From an uncultured Clostridia bacterium (GTDB lineage Bacteria > Bacillota > Clostridia > Oscillospirales > Ruminococcaceae): DNA of 64,000 nucleotides. The position numbers and the translations under genes are program-made. The notes under the pieces are model-generated. The model saw only the letters and a program-made list of their open reading frames with translations. It did not search any database and was not told the DNA's origin. Within the stretch, counting starts at the first letter, position 1; each line of letters begins with the position of its first letter. Location of the stretch: positions 1 through 64,000 of the forward strand of contig CANRFM010000002.1 in the NCBI GenBank assembly GCA_947629905.1. Direction: 5' to 3'. This document shows, in pieces, positions 1 through 7,889 of this stretch.

Positions 1-408
1 AACCATCCTGCTGACAGCAGAGTTGAAATTTCCAAAGACGGTGTATGTCAGACATTAAGTGCAAGAATGGGAACCGGCGGTGGTAATGTTCCGCTTGTTA
101 TGGAAAATCAGCCTGTTTCTGATGAAACACCGCTTACAATGACCTGCGGTTGCTTTTCACAGTGGAATGAGGACAAAGCAGCCACATTGACTGCACGGGA
201 TTACAAAGACCCTCAAATCGTTGCAAAGCCCAAATCAATTGTCAGACGGCTTACTCCCCTTGAGTGTGAGCGTCTGCAAGGCTATCCTGACGGCTGGACT
301 GCATCTGAATCCGATTCTGCAAGATATAAAGCACTTGGAAACTCAGTAGCACTCCCTTGTGTAAACTACATCATGAGTGGCATTGCAGATGTGCTTGATC
401 CTGAATAA
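1..408 (+). CDS. DNA (cytosine-5-)-methyltransferase, C-terminal part (5' end outside window)
   Basis: The frame is open from base 1, so the start lies upstream of the window and only about 135 C-terminal residues are present. RLTPLECERLQGYPDGW near residues 81-97 matches motif IX of C5-cytosine methyltransferases, and YKALGNSVALPCV matches motif X, which helps form the AdoMet pocket. The Gly-rich stretch before these and the repeated 'LTARDYKDPQIV'-type segment are typical of phage and mobile-element C5 enzymes, where they lie in the target-recognition region. Catalytic motifs I, IV and VI would be upstream. The enzyme methylates cytosine in a specific DNA site; whether it belongs to a restriction system or a prophage cannot be seen here. 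Confidence 0.85.
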   Translation, partial: NHPADSRVEISKDGVCQTLSARMGTGGGNVPLVMENQPVSDETPLTMTCGCFSQWNEDKAATLTARDYKDPQIVAKPKSIVRRLTPLECERLQGYPDGWTASESDSARYKALGNSVALPCVNYIMSGIADVLDPE

Positions 409-441
409 ACATACCAAACTGTTGCCTGCTTAAAATTACTA

Positions 442-470
442 TTGACATTTATGATTAGATATAGTATAAT
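442..470 (+). promoter_or_regulatory. Sigma-A promoter of the zeta-like toxin/antitoxin pair
   Basis: TTGACA at 442-447 and TATAAT at 465-470 are separated by 17 bases. The start codon of the downstream small gene follows after an AAGGAGG SD at 477-483. Both hexamers are perfect consensus. Confidence 0.85.
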
Positions 471-491
471 ATAACTAAGGAGGCAGTGATC

Positions 492-698
492 ATGAAAAAA
501 GTTAGATTATCATATCGAAAGAGTACACGAATGATAGGTAGTGATGTGGCTGTTATGGCACAGTTTAAGAGGTCTATGGAATCAGACAATGAAAAAAGAA
601 AGCGCTTAAATGCTCCTATTGCAAAATATGATGTAAAAAGTAAAAGAGCATATCTTGAATATCCGGATGGGAGAAAAATCTATGCTCATGAAACCTAA
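492..698 (+). CDS. Small basic protein, candidate antitoxin of the zeta-like toxin
   Basis: 68 residues from ATG 492, chosen because AAGGAGG (477-483) lies 8 bases upstream; a GTG at 486 is too close. The product is rich in Lys and Arg and has no domain I recognise. It sits directly behind a consensus promoter and overlaps the start of the downstream P-loop kinase by 17 bases, an arrangement typical of antitoxin-toxin pairs with translational coupling. It does not resemble the epsilon or PezA helix-turn-helix antitoxins, so the antitoxin role is inferred only from position and size. Confidence 0.55.
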   Translation: MKKVRLSYRKSTRMIGSDVAVMAQFKRSMESDNEKRKRLNAPIAKYDVKSKRAYLEYPDGRKIYAHET

Positions 699-1251
699 AA
701 TCGTAGTATTTGCAGGTCCGAATGGTTCCGGGAAATCAACATTGACAGGAAGTACAACTATCTGTGGTACTTATATCAATGCAGATGTAATCCAGAAGAA
801 TAATAATTTAACTGTAAAGGAAGCGGCATTGGAAGCAGAAAGATTGAGAGAATTACAACTTCGGAAAAAGAATGATTTCACATTTGAAACTGTACTTTCA
901 ACTGACAGAAACTTGAATCTTCTCAGAAGAGCTAAGGCAGCAGGATACTTCATACGAGGATATTATGTTCTCACTTGTTCTGCTGATATCAATGTCATGA
1001 GAGTAGAATCCAGACAGGCAATAGGCGGTCACGGTGTTCCAACTGAAAAAATAAGGGTACGGTATGATAGATGCCTGACATTGTTGCCACAATTTGTTGA
1101 AGTGTGTGATATATGTTCTGTCTACGATAACTCCTTAGATGCTCCATTTCGAATCTATAAAAAACACCATGGTGACATCATTCAATCTAATGAGGTGTGG
1201 TCAAGCAGAGAAATAGTTGATCTTATTTATGGAACTTCAAATAACAGTTAA
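682..1251 (+). CDS. Zeta-toxin-like P-loop kinase
   Basis: 189 residues from ATG 682, preceded by GGGAG at 669-673; an upstream in-frame ATG at 655 has no SD. Walker A is GPNGSGKST at residues 12-20, followed by INAD (Asp35), the position of the catalytic aspartate of zeta/PezT kinases. The later FTFETVLS and GGHGVPTEKIRVRYDR segments are hallmarks of the short zeta-toxin family. Characterised members phosphorylate UDP-N-acetylglucosamine and block cell-wall synthesis, though many short homologues are untested. The gene is AT-rich like its neighbours and unlike the core genome that follows, which suggests horizontal transfer. Confidence 0.8.
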   Translation: MLMKPKIVVFAGPNGSGKSTLTGSTTICGTYINADVIQKNNNLTVKEAALEAERLRELQLRKKNDFTFETVLSTDRNLNLLRRAKAAGYFIRGYYVLTCSADINVMRVESRQAIGGHGVPTEKIRVRYDRCLTLLPQFVEVCDICSVYDNSLDAPFRIYKKHHGDIIQSNEVWSSREIVDLIYGTSNNS

Positions 1252-1260
1252 ATCGCCATT

Positions 1261-1292
1261 AAATCCCCAATCGTTATTATGATTGGGGATTT
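1261..1292 (+). terminator. Hairpin, probable terminator after the zeta-like gene
   Basis: A perfect 12-bp stem, AAATCCCCAATC (1261-1272) with GATTGGGGATTT (1281-1292), has an 8-base loop. Only a weak T-rich tail follows, so termination may be partial, and the next SD starts 9 bases later. Confidence 0.5.
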
Positions 1293-1313
1293 GTATTATA
1301 AAAGGAGAACCAA

Positions 1314-1484
1314 ATGAAAAAATTCATACCCTACAACAAACTCAGCAAAAAGGAACAACGCTGCATAGATTCAGCCAAACGTAAAGATTGGGGCGGTCTG
1401 GATCCTGTCACAAGAGTTGTTCCGGATAAAGCCAAATATAGCCGAAAAGAGAAACACAGGACAAATTATGAGGAGGATATATGA
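1314..1484 (+). CDS. 56-residue hypothetical protein coupled to rtcB
   Basis: ATG 1314 follows AAAGGAG at 1301-1307. The product is basic and hydrophilic, begins MKKFIPYNKLSKKEQR and has a central DPVTRVVPDKAKYSRKEK segment. Its TGA overlaps the ATG of the rtcB-family gene (ATGA, 1481-1484), so the two are translationally coupled. I recognise no domain. The tight coupling suggests an RNA- or RtcB-related accessory role, but that is inference from position. It is too short for many gene callers. Confidence 0.6.
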   Translation: MKKFIPYNKLSKKEQRCIDSAKRKDWGGLDPVTRVVPDKAKYSRKEKHRTNYEEDI

Positions 1485-2584
1485 TCACACTGAACGGAAA
1501 GTACAATTCTGCCAAGATTTTTACAGATGTAATAGAGAGCAGTGCAGAGGGGCAGATCCGGAAGCTCCTTGACCTTTCATTTATCAGTGGCAGTCAGATA
1601 CGTATTATGCCTGATGTTCACGCAGGTGCAGGCTGTACTATCGGAACTACCATGACAATAACGGATAAGGTAATACCTAATCTTGTGGGAGTGGATATCG
1701 GCTGCGGAATGCTCACGGTCAAGCTGAAAGATAAGAGAATTGACCTGCCTAAACTTGACAGCTTCATTCACAACAATGTTCCGGCAGGTTACAGTATCCG
1801 TGTGACACCGCATAAATATCTTGCAGAAACAAGAATAGAACAGCTTTGTTGTTATCATTCTGTTGATATTTACCGTGGCGAACTCAGCCTCGGAACACTT
1901 GGCGGTGGGAATCACTTCATAGAAATTGACAAAGATGATGATGAAAATCTCTATCTTGTCATTCATACAGGAAGCCGTCACATCGGATTGCAGACAGCTA
2001 AGTATTATCAGGATGCAGCATTCAAGGCATTAGGAGCACAGGACGAGATCCCCTATGAACTTGCCTACTGCGAGGGAGAACTCCTTGAACAGTATCTTCA
2101 CGATATGGAAATCATGCAGGAATATGCTGATCTGAACCGTCAGGCAATTGCAGATACTATCCTCAAAGGCTGTAAGCTAAAGGTGGATTCACAGTTTACA
2201 ACCATTCACAATTACATTGACCTGAAACACAAAATACTCCGCAAGGGTGCTGTTTCGGCACAGCTTGATGAAACACTGCTCATCCCAATCAATATGCGTG
2301 ATGGAGCACTCATCTGCCGTGGGCTTGGAAATCCGGACTGGAACTACTCTGCACCGCATGGTTCAGGTCGTGTAATGAGCAGAAGTGAAGTCAAGAATCA
2401 TGTCACGGTAAATGCTTATAAGGAAACAATGAAAGGTATCTTCTCTACCACTGTCAACGCAGGAACTTTGGACGAATGTCCTATGGCGTATAAAGGCATT
2501 GATGAAATCATTGCCAATATCACACCTACTGCGGAGATCGTCACCAAAATCAAACCGATATATAACTTCAAAGCTGACAAATAA
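1481..2584 (+). CDS. rtcB: RtcB-family RNA ligase
   Basis: 367 residues, slightly shorter than E. coli RtcB (408). Metal-binding and active-site motifs are visible: MPDVHAG at 43-49, GVDIGCGM with Asp72 and Cys75, GGGNHF, HTGSRH, and PHGSGR with His293 in the position of the histidine that is guanylylated in the family. RtcB joins 2',3'-cyclic-phosphate or 3'-phosphate RNA ends to 5'-OH ends using GTP and Mn2+, in RNA repair. Here it follows a small coupled gene rather than rtcA or rtcR. Shorter RtcB paralogues of this kind are often on mobile DNA; the AT-rich neighbourhood fits that. Confidence 0.88.
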   Translation: MITLNGKYNSAKIFTDVIESSAEGQIRKLLDLSFISGSQIRIMPDVHAGAGCTIGTTMTITDKVIPNLVGVDIGCGMLTVKLKDKRIDLPKLDSFIHNNVPAGYSIRVTPHKYLAETRIEQLCCYHSVDIYRGELSLGTLGGGNHFIEIDKDDDENLYLVIHTGSRHIGLQTAKYYQDAAFKALGAQDEIPYELAYCEGELLEQYLHDMEIMQEYADLNRQAIADTILKGCKLKVDSQFTTIHNYIDLKHKILRKGAVSAQLDETLLIPINMRDGALICRGLGNPDWNYSAPHGSGRVMSRSEVKNHVTVNAYKETMKGIFSTTVNAGTLDECPMAYKGIDEIIANITPTAEIVTKIKPIYNFKADK

Positions 2585-2585
2585 G

Positions 2586-2631
2586 AAACAGCAGGGATTT
2601 CCCGTCAAGTGCGGATTCCCTGCTGTTTTTT
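2586..2631 (+). terminator. Intrinsic terminator of the rtcB unit
   Basis: A perfect 12-bp stem, AAACAGCAGGGA (2586-2597) with TCCCTGCTGTTT (2617-2628), runs into a T tract ending at 2631. Confidence 0.85.
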
Positions 2632-2845
2632 ACTTCTGACTGATATTCCAGATAGTCAGTACGAACCCATATTTGATGTATATGGTGTTCGTATAAGATT
2701 GCATTGGTGGAGCGTGAATCAGATGAACTCTATTGGTTTGTAGGAAGAAAAGGTAATTCGGAAACTCGTGAAGCCGAGCTCCGTGTTTCTCTGTCGTTGA
2801 TTATCTTTAACAACGCTATTGTCCACTCATTTTTACATAATGCCA
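2632..2845. other. Intergenic stretch with an imperfect hairpin
   Basis: No convincing gene lies between the rtcB terminator and the thyX promoter. ACGAACCCATAT (2661-2672) pairs with ATATGGTGTTCGT (2680-2692) with one bulge; it has no T tract. It marks the switch from AT-rich accessory DNA to the GC-richer core and may be a remnant of an integration boundary. Confidence 0.35.
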
Positions 2846-2874
2846 TTGACTTGAACAGGACTTTGTGTTATAAT
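2846..2874 (+). promoter_or_regulatory. Sigma-A promoter of the thyX operon
   Basis: TTGACT at 2846-2851 and TATAAT at 2869-2874 with a 17-base spacer. The thyX ATG follows 20 bases later behind GGAGGAG. Confidence 0.85.
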
Positions 2875-2894
2875 AAACCTATGGAGGAGACCAT

Positions 2895-3665
2895 ATGAAT
2901 GTACAATTGATCGCACATACTGCCCTGCCTGAAAAAGTCGTTGCGGCAGCGGCAAAGCTCTGCTATTCCGATACCGGGGCAATGGCGCTGATGGACGGAC
3001 TGACGGAAGAGAAGGCAGAACAGTTTGTGGAAATGCTTTCCACGATCGGGCATGAAAGCCCCATTGAGCACGCCAGCTTCACGTTTGCGGTGGAGGGGGT
3101 GTCCCGTTCTCTGCTTGCGCAGATCACAAGACACCGGCTTGCAAGCTTTTCCGTGCAGAGTCAGCGGTATGTGAAGTTAAATGATTTTTCCTACGTGACA
3201 CCGCCGGAGATCGCTGCTTCGGCGGAAACACTTGCGCTCTTTGACGAGACGGTCAGCACCTGCGTGGAAGCCTACCGGAAACTGGCAGATCTGCTCGAAG
3301 AACGCTATCTGAAAGAATATGCCGCACAGGGCATGGCAGAAAAGGATGCCAAGAAAAAGGCTGAAAAAAAGGCGATCGAGGATGCCCGCTTTGTGCTCCC
3401 GAATGCGGCAGAGACCAAAATGGTGCTGACGATGAACGCCCGGGAATTGCTGCATTTCTTCCGCATCCGCTGCTGTAACCGTGCACAGTGGGAGATACGG
3501 GCGCTTGCAAAGGCAATGCTGCGGGAAGTCTATCCGGTCGCACCAGCACTGTTCGCCAAGGCAGGACCTTCCTGCGTGGCAGGCAGCTGCCCGGAGGGAA
3601 AAATGAGCTGCGGACAGGCAGAAACCGTCCGCAAAGAATATGCTGCGCTGAAAGCGCAGGAATGA
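2895..3665 (+). CDS. thyX: FAD-dependent thymidylate synthase ThyX
   Basis: 256 residues. RHRLASFSVQSQRY at 79-92 is the ThyX signature (RHRxxSxxxxSxRY), which binds FAD and dUMP. The enzyme makes dTMP from dUMP with methylene-THF as carbon donor and reduced flavin as hydride source, leaving THF rather than DHF. The 5-formyl-THF cyclo-ligase two genes downstream fits a one-carbon folate link. The start follows GGAGGAG and is the first gene after the promoter. Confidence 0.95.
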   Translation: MNVQLIAHTALPEKVVAAAAKLCYSDTGAMALMDGLTEEKAEQFVEMLSTIGHESPIEHASFTFAVEGVSRSLLAQITRHRLASFSVQSQRYVKLNDFSYVTPPEIAASAETLALFDETVSTCVEAYRKLADLLEERYLKEYAAQGMAEKDAKKKAEKKAIEDARFVLPNAAETKMVLTMNARELLHFFRIRCCNRAQWEIRALAKAMLREVYPVAPALFAKAGPSCVAGSCPEGKMSCGQAETVRKEYAALKAQE

Positions 3666-3691
3666 TTCTGATAAAAAAGGAGATACTAACC

Positions 3692-4246
3692 ATGATCTAT
3701 GTATTTTTGGCAAACGGATTCGAGGAAGTGGAGGCACTGACACCCGTTGACCTGCTGCGGCGCAGCGGCAAAACGGTGCAGACTGTCGCAGTCAGCACAC
3801 AGGGCAAGCTCGTGACAGGTTCACATGGCATTACTGTGCAGGCTGACATTGCTGACAGTGAAATTGTTTTAGGCAATGATCTGGAAATGATCGTCCTGCC
3901 GGGCGGTATGCCGGGTACACTTAATCTGGAAAAATCAGCAGCCGTGCAGACGGCGGTCGACTTTTGCGTGGAACGGGATATCTATATTGCTGCCATCTGC
4001 GCAGCACCGTCCATTCTCGGGCACAAGGGGCTGCTGCAAGGGAAAGAAGCCATTGCTTACCCCGGCTTTGAGGGAGAGCTGACAGGCGCTTCCATCAGCA
4101 CACATTCCGTGGCACAGAGCGGAACAATTATCACGGCACAGGGCGCAGGTGCTGCCGTGCCTTTCGGGCTGAAACTGGCGGAACTCTTTGCCGGCACGGA
4201 AAAAGCAAAGGCACTGGCAGATGCGATCTGCTACCCGGAGCATTGA
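3692..4246 (+). CDS. DJ-1/PfpI-family protein
   Basis: 184 residues from ATG 3692, which follows AAGGAG. It has the DJ-1 layout: an N-terminal MIYVFLANGFEEVEA strand with the conserved Glu near 11-12 and the nucleophile elbow AAICAAPSILG with Cys103, corresponding to Cys106 of human DJ-1. Family members act as deglycases or glyoxalase III or as oxidative-stress sensors; the exact substrate cannot be read from sequence. It lies 26 bases after thyX in the same operon. The longer open frame upstream overlaps thyX and has no SD. Confidence 0.9.
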   Translation: MIYVFLANGFEEVEALTPVDLLRRSGKTVQTVAVSTQGKLVTGSHGITVQADIADSEIVLGNDLEMIVLPGGMPGTLNLEKSAAVQTAVDFCVERDIYIAAICAAPSILGHKGLLQGKEAIAYPGFEGELTGASISTHSVAQSGTIITAQGAGAAVPFGLKLAELFAGTEKAKALADAICYPEH

Positions 4247-4247
4247 G

Positions 4248-4784
4248 TTGACAGAGACCAAACAGGCACTCCGCCGGGCGATCCGGGCGCAGCTTTGTCA
4301 GCTCCGACCGGAAAAGGCACAGCTCGATGCAAAGCTCTTCGCACGGCTGAAAGCGCACCCGTGGGTGCAGGCGGCAGATACGGTACTGCTGTACTATGCG
4401 GTCGGGGACGAACCGGATACCCGGCAGCTTTTAGCATGGCTCACAGAGCAGGGGAAACCTGCGGCACTGCCCGTCTGCGAAAAAGACGGCAGTATGCAGT
4501 TTTACCTGTATCACGGGGAACTGGTGAAAGGGGCATTCGGTATTCCCGTACCGCCCGGCAGGGAAAGCTCTGTCCTGACGGAACACACGCTCTGTCTTGT
4601 GCCGGGTATGGCATTTTCACCGGACGGAAAACGCCTCGGACGGGGCGGTGGGTTTTATGACCGCTTTTTGGCAGCACATACGGGGCTGCGGACAGCAGGG
4701 GTGACTTACCGCTCCCTGCTGCGTGAAACGATTCCCTGCGAAATACATGACTGCCGTGTGGATACGGTGATCACGGAAGAATAA
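4248..4784 (+). CDS. 5-formyltetrahydrofolate cyclo-ligase
   Basis: 178 residues if translation starts at TTG 4248, supported by CCCGGAG ending at 4240, 7 bases upstream, and by its position just after the DJ-1 stop. An ATG at 4221 is an alternative. The C-terminal GRGGGFYDRFL motif is the conserved nucleotide/folate-site loop of the FAU1/YgfA family. The enzyme uses ATP to convert 5-formyl-THF to 5,10-methenyl-THF. Its place in the thyX operon suggests a joint role in folate recycling. Confidence 0.92.
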   Translation: MTETKQALRRAIRAQLCQLRPEKAQLDAKLFARLKAHPWVQAADTVLLYYAVGDEPDTRQLLAWLTEQGKPAALPVCEKDGSMQFYLYHGELVKGAFGIPVPPGRESSVLTEHTLCLVPGMAFSPDGKRLGRGGGFYDRFLAAHTGLRTAGVTYRSLLRETIPCEIHDCRVDTVITEE

Positions 4785-4796
4785 CGGAGGTAAAGC

Positions 4797-6128
4797 ATGG
4801 CAAAATCGGAGGAAAACAATTCCTATAATGAGCTTTTGCGGGAGGCATCCAAGGGTGATCCTGTTCTGCCGGACGAACCGGAAGAAGTTCCTGTTCCGCC
4901 GGAGATCCCGGAAGAACCGGAGATGCCCAGACGGCGCAGACCGGAAACAGATGCCCCTGCCCCCCGGCAGCGCTCACAGCAGGCGCATTCCCGCAAGAAA
5001 AAGACGAAAAAACGCAGAAAACACAGAAGCGCCCGCATTTATGGCGTACTGATCATGCTGACGCTGATTTTTGTCATTTCCATTTCGCTTGCGATCGGTA
5101 TCATTGAGGTCGGGAAGGATATGCTGGGCATTGACGGTACGCAGACGCTTGTGGTGTTTGACATTCCGGAGGGTGCAACGACAAAGGATATTGCGGAAAG
5201 TCTGCACGAAAAGGGCATTATCCGCATCCCGCAAGCGTTCGTCTACTTCTCCCGCCTGAGCAAGGCGGATGCCAGCTATGTTGCCGGTGAACATGAGGTC
5301 AGCAGTGCGATGGCGTATGAGACCATTATCAATGAACTGACCGGACAGACGGCAACCGTGGAAGAACGGGAAGTGGTGGATGTCATGTTCCCCGAGGGCT
5401 GCACGCTGTATGAAGCAGCCCGGAAGCTGGAAGATGCCGAAGTCTGCGATGCTTCAAGATTCCTGTACTTCTTCAATGCCGGCGGGTTTGGCTATGAATT
5501 TGAGAATCATCTGCCGACGACCACTAGCAAGCTCAAATTCTGCCGCATGGAGGGCTATCTGTTCCCTGATACCTATACTTTCTATAAGGAAATGGAACCG
5601 GAAGATGTGTGCAACAAGATCTATGTCAACTTCAATTCCAAGATCACAGACGAGGACTATGCACGCATGGATGAACTGAATATCTCGCTCGATGAAATGA
5701 TCACGCTTGCCTCTATGGTACAGGCGGAGGCAGCCAATGATGCGGAAATGCCGAAGATCGCTTCGGTATTCTGGAATCGTCTGCACTCCGATGATTTCAC
5801 ACAGCTCCAGTCCGACCCGACCAGCAAATATGTGGAGCAGACCATCAAGCCCAATATCGAGCTGCCGGACGAGCTGATCTATGATGCCTATGATACTTAT
5901 GTCTGCACCGGGCTGCCTGCCGGAGCGATCGGCAATCCGGGCAGGGCTGCCATTGATGCGGTGCTGTATCCGGATGATACACCGTATTACTACTTCTACG
6001 CCAATATTGATACCGGTGTGACCTACTTTGCGGAAACGCTGGAGGAACACAATGCCAATATCGCTATGGTACAGCAGCAACAGGCAGGTGCGGATGCGGA
6101 TGCCGGAGATGAGGAGGGCGCTGAATAA
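4797..6128 (+). CDS. mltG: Endolytic murein transglycosylase MltG
   Basis: 443 residues. An acidic/Pro-rich then very basic cytoplasmic tail (1-80) precedes one membrane helix (about 81-103), a LysM-like segment and the YceG/MltG catalytic domain. LASMVQAEAANDAEMPKIAS contains Glu311 at the catalytic position; NRL and LQSDPTSKY follow as in the family. MltG cuts nascent glycan strands in the membrane and sets glycan length. The long charged N-terminal tail is larger than in E. coli MltG but common in Firmicutes. The start follows GGAGG, and the stop overlaps the next start (TAATG). Confidence 0.93.
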   Translation: MAKSEENNSYNELLREASKGDPVLPDEPEEVPVPPEIPEEPEMPRRRRPETDAPAPRQRSQQAHSRKKKTKKRRKHRSARIYGVLIMLTLIFVISISLAIGIIEVGKDMLGIDGTQTLVVFDIPEGATTKDIAESLHEKGIIRIPQAFVYFSRLSKADASYVAGEHEVSSAMAYETIINELTGQTATVEEREVVDVMFPEGCTLYEAARKLEDAEVCDASRFLYFFNAGGFGYEFENHLPTTTSKLKFCRMEGYLFPDTYTFYKEMEPEDVCNKIYVNFNSKITDEDYARMDELNISLDEMITLASMVQAEAANDAEMPKIASVFWNRLHSDDFTQLQSDPTSKYVEQTIKPNIELPDELIYDAYDTYVCTGLPAGAIGNPGRAAIDAVLYPDDTPYYYFYANIDTGVTYFAETLEEHNANIAMVQQQQAGADADAGDEEGAE

Positions 6129-7366
6129 TGCGCCCGGAGGTGCTTGCACCTGCCGGTGACAAGGAACGGCTCTGCGCTGCGCTCGATTTCGGGGCAGATG
6201 CGGTCTATTTAGGGGGGACGATGTTCGGAATGCGGGCAGGTGCGCCGAATTTCGATGCACAAGCCCTCTGCGAAGCCGTTTCCCTTGCCCATGACAGACA
6301 CGTGAAAGTCTATCTGACACTCAACACGTTACCCCGCAATCCCGAAATAGAGCTGCTCCCGCAGTTCCTCTCCGAGGCGGTCAATGCCGGGGTCGATGCC
6401 GTCATTGTTGCTGATCTCGGTGTGTTTCAGCTGGTGCGGCAGCTTGCGCCGCAGATGCCCATTCATATGTCCACGCAGACTGGAATTGTCAACTATGCGG
6501 CTGCCAATGCCCTTTACGAAATGGGCGCAAGGCGTGTCGTGCTGGCACGGGAACTGTCGCTAAATGAAATTGCCGCTATCCGGCAGCACACACCGGAAGA
6601 TCTGGAAATTGAAGTCTTTGTGCACGGTGCAATGTGCGTGTCCTTTTCGGGGCGGTGTCTGCTGTCTGCCTATCTGACGGACAGGGATGCGAACCGGGGC
6701 GCTTGTGCGCAGCCCTGCCGCTGGAAGTATCACCTTGTCGAGGAAAACCGCCCGCAGCTCCCCCTGCCGATCGAGGAAACGCCGGAGGGGACGTATATCC
6801 TAAATGCAAGGGATATGTGCATGATCGACCACATTGACAAGTTAGCAGAAGCGGGGGTGACTTCGTTCAAGATCGAGGGCAGGGCGAAATCTGCCTACTA
6901 TGTTTCGGTCATCACCAATGCCTACCGGATGGCAATGGACTGGTATCTGGCACACCCGGACGACTACCGGCTGCCGGACTGGATCCGGGAGGAAGTATTC
7001 AAGGTGAGCCACAGGCGGTACTGCACGGGATTTTTCTTCGGGCATCCGAATGCCTGTCAGTATTATGAGACGAGCGGCTACATCAGCACCTGCGAGGTAG
7101 TAGGCATTGTGGAACGCTGCGAAAATGGCATGGTCTATGCCACACAGCGGAATCGGTTCTTTGCGGGGGATACGATCGAGATCCTTGCCCCCGGCAAAAA
7201 GCCCGTTACCCTCAAGCCGGAAGCCCTGTACAATGCAGACGGGGAAAGCGTGGATGCTGTCAGAAATGCGATGATGCCGTTTTCCTTTGCCTGTACGGAA
7301 GTCTTTCCGCCGCACAGTATCATCCGTATCCCGTCTCCTGACACAGAAAGCCGGGAAATACAATAA
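6128..7366 (+). CDS. Peptidase U32-family protein, likely RNA hydroxylation enzyme
   Basis: 412 residues. EVFVHGAMCVSFSGRCLLS matches the U32 signature, followed by Cys residues (GACAQPCRW) that in characterised relatives take part in Fe-S binding. Although named peptidases, homologues TrhP/YegQ and RlhA are needed for tRNA or 23S rRNA hydroxylation, so a role in RNA modification is more likely than proteolysis. It is coupled to mltG through a TAATG overlap. A second, longer U32 protein lies at 31046-33043. Confidence 0.88.
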   Translation: MRPEVLAPAGDKERLCAALDFGADAVYLGGTMFGMRAGAPNFDAQALCEAVSLAHDRHVKVYLTLNTLPRNPEIELLPQFLSEAVNAGVDAVIVADLGVFQLVRQLAPQMPIHMSTQTGIVNYAAANALYEMGARRVVLARELSLNEIAAIRQHTPEDLEIEVFVHGAMCVSFSGRCLLSAYLTDRDANRGACAQPCRWKYHLVEENRPQLPLPIEETPEGTYILNARDMCMIDHIDKLAEAGVTSFKIEGRAKSAYYVSVITNAYRMAMDWYLAHPDDYRLPDWIREEVFKVSHRRYCTGFFFGHPNACQYYETSGYISTCEVVGIVERCENGMVYATQRNRFFAGDTIEILAPGKKPVTLKPEALYNADGESVDAVRNAMMPFSFACTEVFPPHSIIRIPSPDTESREIQ

Positions 7367-7388
7367 AAAGAACACCCGCTGCCTGAAA

Positions 7389-7869
7389 TGCTCCCCATTA
7401 GTTAGACAATGTGGTATAATAAAGATATACCGCACCAAAGTCTAATGAAAGGGGGCATTTCTATGCCCAAAGGGAAGGCAAACAAGAAAGCACCGGATTT
7501 CAAGATCAAGGTTGTGGAAAGAATGCAAAAGGAGGGAATCAGCCATAAGGAAGCAGAAAGAGAATATGGTCTGCCTCATGGATGTGCCGCAGCCTGTCTA
7601 CCTCAAAGAAGGTGCAGAGGGACTACGCATTGAATGCCGTGGACGAAAATTCACAGGTCATCCGCCAAAGCTGAAGAAAGAATTTGAGGAAGACCTGATT
7701 GCAGAGGTACATATGGAACGATACAACACAAAGCGTATCAAGCTCAAACTTGATGGGTTGTCTCCCGCTGCGTACAGACTCAATGCGGCATAACAAAAGC
7801 GGCCAAGATTTCTCTTAGCCGCTTTGCATATATTTTCTCTTAAAAATTTGTCTAACTTTTTGGGGTCAA
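7389..7869 (+). mobile_element. Internally deleted IS3-family (IS150-group) element
   Basis: The right end (7848-7869) carries the IS150-type terminal sequence, the complement of TGACCCCAAAAAGTTAGACA. The left end (7389-7409) is an imperfect inverted copy, CCCC-ATTAGTTAGACAA. Between them lie an orfA start and the last codons of orfB, but the DDE catalytic core is missing, leaving about 480 bp instead of about 1.4 kb. An internal hairpin, AAAGCGGC paired with GCCGCTTT (about 7797-7827), lies near the right end. Such a derivative could only move with a transposase supplied in trans. Confidence 0.75.
7463..7793 (+). pseudogene. IS3-family transposase remnant (orfA-orfB deletion fusion)
   Basis: ATG 7463 follows AAGGGGG. 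The first about 37 residues (MPKGKANKKAPDFKIKVVER and on) are the orfA helix-turn-helix start. A frameshift near 7575-7590 moves the rest of orfA (YLKEGAEGLRIECRGRKFTG, EEDLIAEV) into another frame. The sequence then jumps directly to the orfB end (RYNTKRIKLKLDGLSPAAYR). The leucine zipper and the DDE core of the transposase are gone, so no active enzyme can be made. Confidence 0.75.
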
Positions 7870-7889
7870 TTCAAAAGGAGGCATTCTTC

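Noticed and set aside
2661-2692. LexA-box-like CGAAC...GTTCG
   Set aside because: The half-sites are about 20 bases apart instead of 4, so it is a hairpin rather than a Firmicutes LexA operator.
2704-2898. 64-residue open frame upstream of thyX
   Set aside because: It runs across the thyX promoter and into its SD, has no SD of its own and shows no recognisable protein features.
5454-6320. Long minus-strand frame antisense to mltG
   Set aside because: It is a shadow of mltG and the U32 gene, which carry clear family motifs.
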